Positions 6,222 through 13,031 of a stretch of DNA of 20,282 bases are shown here, piece by piece (position 1 is the stretch's first letter; every line of letters begins with the position of its first letter). The DNA is taken from positions 1 through 20,282 of IMG/VR virus record IMGVR_UViG_3300048016_000374; one strand, given 5' to 3'. The notes beneath the pieces were generated by a model that saw only the letters and a program-made list of their open reading frames with translations, was not told where the DNA came from and ran no database searches. This DNA is from a virus. The position numbers were made by a program, and so were the translations under genes.

Positions 6222-7468
6222 TAACAATAACATCACCAATACAAAACCAATTTCACCAGCGAGACAGCAGAAACAATGCAATCGTAAAAATTGCGGGTTC
6301 ATGTGATTTGCCGTGCAAATTGATTGTAAAATTAGACGGTAAAACGGTACAGGAAGAAACTTTAAATGGTAATTTTCAATCGTATAAAATCTTAAAGCAA
6401 GGGGTTTATACAGCTGAATTTTCAATTAATGACATCGTTCAAAGAACCGTAACTTTTGCCGTTGGTCGTGTTTTTTTATGTACAGGACACAGTTTTGCGG
6501 AAGGTGTAGGTAGTGCTTTTGTTCAATCTGAAAAGGTTTTTATTCAGTCGAATATTGACGGAGCAGTTCCACCGCTTGCAAGTTTTACGAATGATACGCC
6601 AATGTATAAAAAGATTAAAGATTATGCCATCACGGACGTAAACGGCAGTAAAAACGAGGGAATTTGGGGGCAATTTGCTGAGAATTTGAGCAAAAAAGAC
6701 GATTGTCCAGTATTAATTTATCATTCAAGTTGGGGCGGAACGTCCGTAAAACAATGGGCTGAAAGTGCCAGCGGTTCACGTCCAGAAGGCTATGCAGGGT
6801 ACAGTTTCAATAATCCGTCAGATTGTCCGTATTTCAAAACTCGTAATATTCTGAAATACCTGATTAAAAACACAGGATTAGAAGCGGTTTTAATCATGCA
6901 CGGAGAAAACGACACCAACGACACAGCGGAAAACATCACGGCAAACTATAATAAATTAATTACAGCGATTCGTTTAGATGCAAACGATAAGGAATTACCT
7001 ATTTATGTAAGCCGTTCCACTTGGCGAAGCGACACAGAAAGAAAAGTTATTTCAGCACAAAATACAGTTATTGAAAAAAATACAAATGTTTATGCTGGTC
7101 CAGATATTACAACGATAGGAGATTACGGGCGTAAAAATGTGCAATTACCGAGACAATTTGACTATGACGAACACCTAAACGCAGAAGGTCAGAAAAAAGC
7201 AGCTGCACTTTGGGCGGATTCAATCAAAGATTATCATAATAAAACGGTTGTAGGAAGTCTCGTTAATAAAATCCCTTTCATTGGTGGGAGTTCCGCAAAC
7301 GTTCAAAGTTCTAATGTAATTGGTTCGTTAGCGGTTTTTGTTATGTTGGTTCTTCTCAATCGTTCGGTAAAGTTGGGTTTTTTTGGCATCGTAGGAGCGT
7401 TTTGTTTGTCTGTCGGAGTTTATTTCAGTAACATTTTTAACATTGATTACAATGAGAATAGCAATTGA
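6218..7468 (+). CDS. Membrane-anchored SGNH/GDSL hydrolase (sialate O-acetylesterase-like)
   Basis: The product has 416 residues. A beta-rich Ig-like N-terminal domain (about 1-82) precedes an SGNH hydrolase domain. Block I is GHSFAEG with Ser92, the oxyanion Gly is in SSWGGTS (Gly173/Gly174), block III is HGENDT with Asn231, and block V is DYDEHLNAEG with Asp315/Asp317 and His319. Such enzymes remove O-acetyl or other acyl groups from glycans or lipids. Two C-terminal TM segments lie at about 366-383 and 387-405. In this context it likely acts on host surface polysaccharide, peptidoglycan O-acetyl groups or lipid during adsorption or entry. The substrate cannot be told from sequence. It is the largest protein of the structural block. 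Confidence 0.85.
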   Translation: MITITSPIQNQFHQRDSRNNAIVKIAGSCDLPCKLIVKLDGKTVQEETLNGNFQSYKILKQGVYTAEFSINDIVQRTVTFAVGRVFLCTGHSFAEGVGSAFVQSEKVFIQSNIDGAVPPLASFTNDTPMYKKIKDYAITDVNGSKNEGIWGQFAENLSKKDDCPVLIYHSSWGGTSVKQWAESASGSRPEGYAGYSFNNPSDCPYFKTRNILKYLIKNTGLEAVLIMHGENDTNDTAENITANYNKLITAIRLDANDKELPIYVSRSTWRSDTERKVISAQNTVIEKNTNVYAGPDITTIGDYGRKNVQLPRQFDYDEHLNAEGQKKAAALWADSIKDYHNKTVVGSLVNKIPFIGGSSANVQSSNVIGSLAVFVMLVLLNRSVKLGFFGIVGAFCLSVGVYFSNIFNIDYNENSN

Positions 7469-7655
7469 AGACTACGAGGAATTTATTTCACCTTTAAACT
7501 TATTTAAAAATGAAAAAGAGGTTAAAGATTTTTGTCAGATTTCTGACAACATCCAAGATTTACAAGCCTTTCGCCGTACCTGTTTCGAGTCAGGAGGAGT
7601 TGGTTTTGTTCATATAATTGATAATAGAATTGATGAAATATTGAGTTTGACATGA
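7452..7655 (+). CDS. Small acidic protein at operon end, unknown
   Basis: The product has 67 residues from ATG 7452; an in-frame TTG at 7443 exists but is less likely. The gene overlaps the end of the SGNH gene by 17 bases. The protein is acidic and soluble, with two Cys (CQISDN, RTCFES) and no TM segment. It is the last gene before a two-way terminator. No family or function is recognised. Unlike its neighbours it lacks membrane features, so it may be regulatory or an accessory gene. Confidence 0.6.
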   Translation: MRIAIEDYEEFISPLNLFKNEKEVKDFCQISDNIQDLQAFRRTCFESGGVGFVHIIDNRIDEILSLT

Positions 7656-7660
7656 TTTGT

Positions 7661-7695
7661 AAACTAAAAAAGCCCTAAAATTTAGGGCTTTTTTG
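7661..7695. terminator. Bidirectional terminator between convergent operons
   Basis: AGCCCTAAA (7671-7679) pairs with TTTAGGGCT (7681-7689), flanked by five more A on the left and a T run on the right to 7694. It serves both the + strand operon ending at 7655 and the - strand lipoprotein gene whose stop is at 7696-7698. Confidence 0.85.
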
Positions 7696-8097
7696 TTATT
7701 TATCTTGTTTGATATTATAACCACGTCCAACTACATGGGTTTTATATCTAACATAAGAAATTACAATCAATGGAATTACAAGTTTTTTTGTCTCAAATTT
7801 TGGTTGTAGAATTCCGTCTATTTTGTTCAGCTTGCAAGCATCTAAATAAACTCGTTCCCGTCGGTGGTCTTCTCCTGTTTTGCCAGAACGCCCAAAAGGT
7901 ATAAATAAGAGCCAAAATTTATTGAAACTTCTTTCAGATTCAACATTAGAAGTAATTACCAAGTCTTCACGTTTTAGATTATTAATTCCAGTATCTTCAT
8001 TGAGGGAATTAATTGATTGACCTTGGAAATTGTGGGGAACTGATTGACACGAAGACAATAACGCTGAAAATGCCATAAGAACTATTAATTTTTTCAT
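7696..8097 (-). CDS. Predicted lipoprotein, possible lysogenic conversion gene
   Basis: I chose the start at 8097 because it gives a lipoprotein signal peptide with lipobox LLSSC (Cys17); an upstream in-frame ATG at 8166 would bury it. The mature part is about 115 residues with a mid-protein hydrophobic stretch (FWLLFIPFG) and basic regions. No acidic sorting signal follows the Cys. The gene lies downstream of the integrase, on the same strand, with its own -7 promoter element at 8132-8139. An exported lipoprotein in the lysogeny block is a typical place for superinfection exclusion or host-surface conversion, but that is inference. No family is recognised. Confidence 0.75.
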   Translation of the reverse strand: MKKLIVLMAFSALLSSCQSVPHNFQGQSINSLNEDTGINNLKREDLVITSNVESERSFNKFWLLFIPFGRSGKTGEDHRRERVYLDACKLNKIDGILQPKFETKKLVIPLIVISYVRYKTHVVGRGYNIKQDK

Positions 8098-8131
8098 TTG
8101 AATAAATTTTGTTAAAGTGAAAAATAAAACC

Positions 8132-8139
8132 CAAATATA
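8132..8139 (-). promoter_or_regulatory. Bacteroidota -7 promoter element for lipoprotein gene
   Basis: Read on the minus strand, this is TATATTTG, an exact match to TAnnTTTG, about 35 bases before the chosen ATG at 8097. No well-placed -33 TTG was found; the nearest TTG is 24 bases away, which is longer than usual. Confidence 0.5.
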
Positions 8140-8250
8140 AAAGTTTTCGGGCATCTGCACACCCAAAAACCTGATATTATCAAAAAAAAAACATCAACAC
8201 CCTGAACACCCCCACGCATTTACCCAATACCCGAGCGAAGCCCTTTCTGC

Positions 8251-9378
8251 TCACATCAAATGTGATAAACCCCTTAAAACCGTATCAGGGAACATTTTAG
8301 CGTAGTACATTTGAGTAGTTTTTACGCTCGAATGACCTAAAAAAGCCTGTACAACCTCAATCGGTACATTATTATTCAGTAGATAACTACCAGCGGTTTT
8401 TCTACCTGTTTTGGTTGTTAATGCAAAGTCAAGGTTAAGCCATTGCCCAAAGGTTTTTAAAGTACGGTTAAAATGTTGGTTGCTGCATTGCGGTAAATCA
8501 TACTGATATTTTTCTAAAATCCGTTTCGCCTCTGGAAGTAATGGAACGATACGAGTATTATCGTTTTTTCCTCTATTCAAATCAATCAAACTGTTTTTAA
8601 TATCTGTTTTTGGGTTGAACTCCGCAAAGTCGCAATAATCAAAACCAGTATAACAGATAAATAAAAATAAGTCTCTAATTAAATCCAAGTTCCCAGACAA
8701 AGACCAGGAGGAAATTAATTTAAGATGTTGATTTTCTAAGCATTGAATTTCTTTTGAGCGACTACGTTTTAACTCACATAATCGAATCGGATTATTAGGT
8801 ATAATTTTTTGAGACACAGCCCAATCAACAACCGTAGAAATACTTTTTGCGTGCCTTACAGAGTGGTCGTTTCCAATATGTTTAACCGTTATCAGAAACG
8901 TGTAAAACTCATTACCAAACTTTTCAGAAATTTCATTAATAGGGATTTTTTCATTAAAATCTATCAAATGATTTTTCAGCGATTGCCATTTTACCAGCGT
9001 TCCTTTGGATAATGCTTTGGGCGTTCCGTCGAATTCACGTTTTACGGTATCAATATACGTTTGGAGAACATCGTGAAGAAATGGAAGGGGTAAATCTTTT
9101 TTGATGTAGCGATTAATAACTTCTTTACTCGTAATATTTTCATTACGAATAATTATTTCTTGAATTTGGGCGTAAATATTCCCTAATAATTCATTGTCAA
9201 GGCTTGTTTGTTTTGAATAGCCTTTAATTCGTTGTTTTTCAAGATTCCAATTTTCAGCAGGAATTTTTAAGCCTGTGGCAAAATCACATACTTGTTTGTT
9301 GATTTTAACACGGCAAGAGATTGGGGTTAATCCTTTTCGAGTGTTTTGGTATCTTAGCCAAAAATTGATAGAGAACAT
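8251..9378 (-). CDS. int: Tyrosine recombinase / phage integrase
   Basis: The product has 375 residues with the three-part plan of Bacteroidota integrases. An arm-type DNA-binding N-terminus (about 1-55) includes WLRYQNTRKGLTPISCRV. A SAM-like core-binding domain covers about 95-200. The catalytic domain has Arg326 (GRKTAGSYLL), His349 (LGHSS) and nucleophile Tyr358 (TTQMYY). The Arg I position is Asp247 in CYTGFDYCDF; replacement of Arg I is known in this phylum (IntDOT has Ser), so this does not imply inactivity. The usual His at the HxxR position is Lys323. It probably catalyses site-specific integration at the attP region directly upstream (9431-9678) and excision from it. Confidence 0.9.
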   Translation of the reverse strand: MFSINFWLRYQNTRKGLTPISCRVKINKQVCDFATGLKIPAENWNLEKQRIKGYSKQTSLDNELLGNIYAQIQEIIIRNENITSKEVINRYIKKDLPLPFLHDVLQTYIDTVKREFDGTPKALSKGTLVKWQSLKNHLIDFNEKIPINEISEKFGNEFYTFLITVKHIGNDHSVRHAKSISTVVDWAVSQKIIPNNPIRLCELKRSRSKEIQCLENQHLKLISSWSLSGNLDLIRDLFLFICYTGFDYCDFAEFNPKTDIKNSLIDLNRGKNDNTRIVPLLPEAKRILEKYQYDLPQCSNQHFNRTLKTFGQWLNLDFALTTKTGRKTAGSYLLNNNVPIEVVQAFLGHSSVKTTQMYYAKMFPDTVLRGLSHLM

Positions 9379-9538
9379 AAGCCTTTTTTTACGACTTGCA
9401 TAGAAATTTATTTATAAGGGTTGAAAATATAGTACATCAAATAAAAATCATACCATACTGTAGTACATCCTTATAAAACTATGAAAATCAAATGATTGTG
9501 ATAAATGCGAGAAAAAAGGGGGAAGGGTATAAAAAGCA

Positions 9539-9561
9539 AAAACCGCTTTAAAGGCGGTTTT
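9539..9561 (-). terminator. Terminator for the repressor gene
   Basis: AAAACCGC (9539-9546) pairs with GCGGTTTT (9554-9561). On the minus strand the stem is followed by a T-rich run (TTTTTGCTTTTT), so it ends leftward transcripts from the repressor gene before the integrase. Confidence 0.65.
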
Positions 9562-9582
9562 AAGGATTTTCTTATTAAAAAT

Positions 9583-9598
9583 TGGTGGGCCCACTTGG
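9583..9598 (-). other. attP core resembling a tRNA 3' end
   Basis: On the minus strand the 16 bases read CCAAGTGGGCCCACCA. This has exactly the form of a tRNA 3' end: T-stem strand CCAAG, acceptor strand TGGGCCC, discriminator A, CCA. The similarity stops there, since the next bases are not a T-loop, as expected for an attP core that restores the 3' end of a host tRNA gene after integration. Confidence 0.6.
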
Positions 9599-9676
9599 TA
9601 CAGAACCGTACAAAATAAACCTCTAAAAATCAGCCAATTAGAATAATAATCCTAAAACCGTACAGCAATCAGTACA

Positions 9677-10039
9677 TCACTTTGCACAAAAAAAATACTG
9701 ATTGGCTAATGTGTACGGTTTAAACTTTCCCAAACTCAAATTTGAAATCGTAGATAACAGATTTTCAATTGTCCTTCTATATCCATCTTCTTTTTGATTC
9801 CACTCTAAACTTTTTTGTTCCCAAAAATCAAGTTTTGAATTAACATTATCATTGAAAATATCAACATTAATGTTTAAAGCCTTTGCAAATTTCTCCCTTG
9901 TACTATGTTTGGTTGTGTCTCTTTGTAACTGCTGATTATATGCCTGTATTGTAATTCCAAGCCTTTCGCTAACCATTTTATGAGTAAGTTTTTTGTCTTT
10001 TCTCATTTCTTCTTCGACAACATTTCTTAAAGTTTTCAT
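9677..10039 (-). CDS. HTH repressor-like protein
   Basis: The product has 120 residues. The N-terminal two-thirds hold an Xre-type helix-turn-helix (about 17-62). It includes KMVSERLGITIQAYNQQLQ and the LNINVDIF segment typical after the recognition helices. The rest is helical and probably a dimerisation region. There is no peptidase domain, so it is not a LexA/cI self-cleaving type. It lies divergent from the early gene at 10237 with a 197-base AT-rich gap between them, the usual layout of a phage immunity region. Its 3' end overlaps an integrase arm-like repeat. The role as prophage repressor is inferred from fold and position. Confidence 0.75.
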   Translation of the reverse strand: MKTLRNVVEEEMRKDKKLTHKMVSERLGITIQAYNQQLQRDTTKHSTREKFAKALNINVDIFNDNVNSKLDFWEQKSLEWNQKEDGYRRTIENLLSTISNLSLGKFKPYTLANQYFFCAK

Positions 10040-10236
10040 TTTTTTAAATAAAAATGTTTAAAATTAATTTTTTATTTTAAATATTAATGTTTAGTATTGC
10101 ATCATAATTCGTTTCAGATTACACTAAATACAGTTTCAAATGTAACGAAAAGTAAATAAAAAGTATATAAAATATTGCTAAATATTATTAAGTGGTAATA
10201 TTAATTATAAAATTCACAACCATTAAAAACAAGAAA
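10040..10236. promoter_or_regulatory. Divergent immunity/control region
   Basis: This AT-rich region between repressor and early gene contains direct repeats AATGTTTA (10053-10060, 10086-10093) and an inverted repeat AATATTA/TAATATT (10181-10187, 10196-10202). A minus-strand TACATTTG (10137-10144) matches TAnnTTTG for the repressor, about 98 bases upstream of its start. Operators are plausible here but are not proved in such AT-rich DNA. Confidence 0.45.
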
Positions 10237-10524
10237 ATGGGACTAAAACGAAAAGAAGGAAACATATTTTGGCAGGTGCTTTTATTTCAAAAGCAAAGTG
10301 TTCAAATAGCCATTAAAGAAGAAATGGAGGAACATAAATATTATAGAATGTTCCGAGATTATTACGTGTTTGACGAACCGCAAACTATGAAATTTGGCAT
10401 TAGAACGCTTGATATTTATTATCGTTTAGTCTTGCCAGCGGAGTATAAAGCAATACCAAATTTAACTACTTACCAGCAATTAGAACGGTATTACACCGAT
10501 TTGACAGGCAGTAAGGTCGTTTAA
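10237..10524 (+). CDS. Early protein of unknown function
   Basis: The product has 95 residues from ATG 10237. The frame is open upstream to a GTG at 10192, but that stretch is AT-rich control DNA and the ATG has an A-rich leader. The protein is mixed charged and aromatic (HKYYRMFRDYYVFDEP), with no TM segment and no motif I recognise. As the first rightward gene opposite the repressor it occupies the place of an early regulator such as a Cro or antirepressor. It has no clear HTH. Confidence 0.65.
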   Translation: MGLKRKEGNIFWQVLLFQKQSVQIAIKEEMEEHKYYRMFRDYYVFDEPQTMKFGIRTLDIYYRLVLPAEYKAIPNLTTYQQLERYYTDLTGSKVV

Positions 10525-10552
10525 AACCAATTCACTCAAAACAGGTCGTAAT

Positions 10553-10639
10553 ATGGTTGTTTTATTAGTGTTCGGATTTTTGACAATAGGTATCTTGATT
10601 AGTTGGATTTATGAAAAAATCAACGAAAAAGTACCGTAA
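10553..10639 (+). CDS. 28-aa hydrophobic micropeptide candidate
   Basis: This frame of 28 codons encodes a hydrophobic stretch (VVLLVFGFLTIGILISWIY) and a short charged tail (EKINEKVP). It lies 28 bases after the early gene and ends 34 bases before a terminator hairpin, so it would share that transcript. Length alone gives little support; the membrane-like composition and position are the evidence. Confidence 0.4.
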   Translation: MVVLLVFGFLTIGILISWIYEKINEKVP

Positions 10640-10673
10640 TAGATATTTTAATAGTGGTTAGGTTTTGATTAAT

Positions 10674-10700
10674 AGCGGGTGAAATTCACCCGCTTATTAT
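10674..10700 (+). terminator. Hairpin, probable terminator of the early transcript
   Basis: AGCGGGTGAA (10674-10683) pairs perfectly with TTCACCCGCT (10685-10694), followed by TATTATTAT rather than a pure T run. It is strong in pairing but weak in the T tract, so it could also be a structural element of the noncoding region that follows. Confidence 0.55.
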
Positions 10701-10860
10701 TATACCAGCCAGAAAGATAAACCATAGGATAGTGTATTGCAGGGGTGCAATACATGAGCGTAATGGTTCGGGTGTAGATGGGTGTTGTAGGTCAGTACGT
10801 TGCACACTCTGACAGTAAAATAAGGCAACATTTTTTTTAATCACATTAATTTACTTCACC
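10700..10860. other. Structured noncoding region
   Basis: There is no credible gene here. It holds a perfect 9-bp hairpin with GGGG loop (10733-10741 with 10746-10754, TGTATTGCA/TGCAATACA). A G-rich strand follows, then GTCAG/CTGAC complementary ends around 10792-10813. It could be part of a replication origin, a leader or a small RNA. Confidence 0.45.
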
Positions 10861-11130
10861 ATGTCAAGTCTCAAAAGAATTAATGATAAGTCAGTAATCA
10901 AGGAAGATTTAGAATACTTGATTGCTCTGCATAATGCAGTATCAAAGGCAAAGATTGACCACGACAGAACCAGCATTGAACCAGCGGTTGAATTGCTAAA
11001 AAAAATAGGTTGTATTGAACGAATGATGAAAAGGCACAAAAATATTTTAGAGTGTGGTTTTCACGACAAAGAACTAACAGCCTATTTGCCCGCAAATGGG
11101 ATTGGTAACGTCTCTTTATTTTCAGAATAA
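10861..11130 (+). CDS. 89-aa helical protein, unknown
   Basis: The product has 89 residues, is mostly helical by composition, and has charged N-terminal helices (KRINDKSVIKEDLEYLIALHNAVSKAK) and two Cys. There is no TM segment or recognised domain. It stands alone between two hairpin-rich noncoding regions and upstream of rep, so a role in replication control or as an early accessory protein is possible. I cannot assign a family. Confidence 0.65.
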   Translation: MSSLKRINDKSVIKEDLEYLIALHNAVSKAKIDHDRTSIEPAVELLKKIGCIERMMKRHKNILECGFHDKELTAYLPANGIGNVSLFSE

Positions 11131-11425
11131 ATCAAAACATTGGGGGTGTCTGCTTGAAAATCAAGCTCAATTTTTTATTCATTGGGGAATGAATAAGGAA
11201 AAGTAAACACAGTGATAATCTTGCACACATCCCAATACCTTTTATCATACTATGACAACTATCTTAATTATCCTTTTTGTGCTTTTTACGAAGGTTACAG
11301 GCTTTAAAAAGTCTCAATTTAATCCTACGTTACGATAAAAAATGAACGTCTAAAATCGGACGTTTAACCCTCACTTGATAAATATAGAAACATCTTTCGA
11401 GATGGACTAAAATCACCCTTACAAA
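11131..11425. other. Hairpin-rich noncoding region upstream of rep; origin candidate
   Basis: ATTGGG near 11139 can pair with CCCAAT near 11231. Nested inside are GCTTGA/TCAAGC (from about 11152) and TATTCATT/AATGAATA with a GGGG loop (11176-11183, 11188-11195). Further on, AACGTC/GACGTT (11345-11350, 11359-11364) is followed by CTTGATA at 11374-11380. That heptamer matches the core of the pC194/pUB110-type nick site TCTTGATA. Apart from a 28-codon frame at 11252-11338, no gene is seen. Confidence 0.5.
11252..11338 (+). CDS. 28-aa micropeptide candidate
   Basis: This frame of 28 codons has a hydrophobic first half (TTILIILFVLFT) and a basic second half (KVTGFKKSQFNPTLR). Like the one at 10553 it has exactly 28 codons and a membrane-like start. 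It lies in otherwise noncoding origin-like DNA, so translation is doubtful. Confidence 0.25.
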   Translation: MTTILIILFVLFTKVTGFKKSQFNPTLR

Positions 11426-13021
11426 ATGCAAGAACCAATACAATTAACCGATAATCAAAAAACGATAAATAAGTTATCGAAATTTGGCTTTACGGTTCGG
11501 AATAAGGCATTATCCAATAAAAAGTTAATTAATGCTATTGATGATTATTTGTTAGGGTTTAACATAGAGTTACCAGCGTTCAAATCGGATTACGAAAGAT
11601 TAAGAGAAACGATTTACGATTATGATACATATGGAGATGGTTTAGAATCGAAATTAGAGGAAATTGTAAAATTGAGGTATGCAATAGGAAACACAAAAGG
11701 ATATTATGCTATGTTTTCAGCAGGAAATCAAAAAGTATTGCAACCAATGGCGTTTTGGTACTCAAAACACCGCTTATGTAGTGTTTGGAATTGGAGAAAG
11801 AGCCAAATAATCAGAAGCAAATATCGTGATTTTCTGACGGATGCGACCGATGGCATGGGAAACAAACTAATTAATCATTATTTACCGATTCACTTAGTTT
11901 TAACAGTTCCTCACAAAAACGGACTTTTCAATGGAAAAAGATTTTACGCCAAAGAACTGATTGAAGCGTTTACGGCAATGCGAAAAACCGAAATTTGGAA
12001 AAAGTACATTTATGCAGGTGAATATGGAATTGAGGTGAAAAAGAATGAGGAAAACGGTTTACATATTCATATTCACAGTTTTTTACTCCAAAAACCCGAA
12101 TTTTCAATTATTGAAGTAGAAAGCGAAATTACTCAATTATGGAAATTATACATAGGAAACGAAACCACATTCAGCGGAATTCATTACGAAGGTTTATATC
12201 TGCATAAACGAGACGAAAACGGCAAAAAAAATACTGAGGAAAAGTTAGTTTATGACAAAAAAATAGGATTGAAAGTATTAAAACAAGTTCCTGTTAAACA
12301 ATACATTGACCCAAAAACAGCGGATATAAACCAATATTTAAGCGGTGTTTTAGAGTGCATCAAGTATCATTTTAAGCCCGATTGTATTCAGATCGAAAAC
12401 GGCAAGTACGATATGGAATTGATTGAGGATATTTTGAATAATACGAAGAACAAACGCCTGTATTCTCGTTTTGGCAAGTTCTACAATGTAAAGGAATTGA
12501 ACTTTAACAATCTTGAAAAAGAGGAAGAAACGGACGTTTTAGAGGACGAATTGACCACCACCAGCACGGACGGAGTAGAAGAAAGAGTAATTAACCCGAT
12601 TACCTTAGAAAAATGCAGTAAACGGACTGATTACGAGATTGTTATAAGTAACCCTTTATCAGTACGTTACCGAGAAAAAACAAGCCGTAAACCGTTAGAA
12701 TCATACATTTACAATACAAAAGGATTACGGATTGCAGACCAATGTTTGAACCTTAAACAAGTCATCCGTTTGGATATGATAGGTTTACCAATTACGGGTT
12801 TTGGTCAAGAAGTTGTTACTAAAATGGATTTCGATAAAATTTTAGCCGTAAACACTCATAAGGACAAAATTAGAGAACAGGCACAAGCAATTTTAAAAAC
12901 GTATCAAGATTTTCCAGAAATCGAAAATTACAATTCGATTCAAGTTTTTAATAAATCAGTTGCCAAAGAAAAGGACGAAATAGAAAAAGAATTTGGAGCG
13001 TATAAAACAGTTGAATTTTAA
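11426..13021 (+). CDS. rep: HUH rolling-circle replication initiator (Rep)
   Basis: The product has 531 residues. The HUH motif is HIHIH at 213-217 (GLHIHIHSF). Motif I is HLVLTVPH (156-163). The nicking Tyr is probably Tyr314 in CIKYHFKP, the KYxxKP form of Rep_1/pC194-type plasmid initiators with a single Tyr. Upstream, HRLCSVWNWRK (115-125) is a decayed version of the C-R-CP-C-WR block of that family. A long C-terminal region (about 320-531) has an acidic low-complexity linker near 365-390 and no helicase motifs, so a host helicase would be needed. The enzyme nicks one strand at the double-strand origin and starts rolling-circle synthesis. Confidence 0.9.
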   Translation: MQEPIQLTDNQKTINKLSKFGFTVRNKALSNKKLINAIDDYLLGFNIELPAFKSDYERLRETIYDYDTYGDGLESKLEEIVKLRYAIGNTKGYYAMFSAGNQKVLQPMAFWYSKHRLCSVWNWRKSQIIRSKYRDFLTDATDGMGNKLINHYLPIHLVLTVPHKNGLFNGKRFYAKELIEAFTAMRKTEIWKKYIYAGEYGIEVKKNEENGLHIHIHSFLLQKPEFSIIEVESEITQLWKLYIGNETTFSGIHYEGLYLHKRDENGKKNTEEKLVYDKKIGLKVLKQVPVKQYIDPKTADINQYLSGVLECIKYHFKPDCIQIENGKYDMELIEDILNNTKNKRLYSRFGKFYNVKELNFNNLEKEEETDVLEDELTTTSTDGVEERVINPITLEKCSKRTDYEIVISNPLSVRYREKTSRKPLESYIYNTKGLRIADQCLNLKQVIRLDMIGLPITGFGQEVVTKMDFDKILAVNTHKDKIREQAQAILKTYQDFPEIENYNSIQVFNKSVAKEKDEIEKEFGAYKTVEF

Positions 13022-13031
13022 CCGTAAAACA

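Larger units (their letters stand above)
9431..9678. other. Candidate attP region with arm-type repeats
   Basis: This is the gene-free stretch between integrase and repressor. AGTACATC occurs three times as a direct repeat (9431-9438, 9462-9469, 9671-9678). AACCGTACA occurs at 9604-9612 and 9656-9664, with an inverted copy at 9712-9720. They flank a 16-base core at 9583-9598. Repeats around a core beside the integrase start fit integrase arm sites. The last AGTACATC overlaps the repressor stop codon. Confidence 0.6.

Noticed and set aside
8098-8166. Longer N-terminus for the lipoprotein gene
   Set aside because: It would place the lipoprotein signal inside the protein and would include the -7 promoter element in coding sequence.
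8251-9378. Integrase as an inactive relic because Arg I is missing
   Set aside because: Arg I is replaced in working recombinases of this phylum such as IntDOT, and Arg326, His349 and Tyr358 are intact with full length.
10192-10236. GTG start extending the early gene at 10237
   Set aside because: The extra stretch is AT-rich control DNA containing an inverted repeat; the ATG has a typical A-rich leader.
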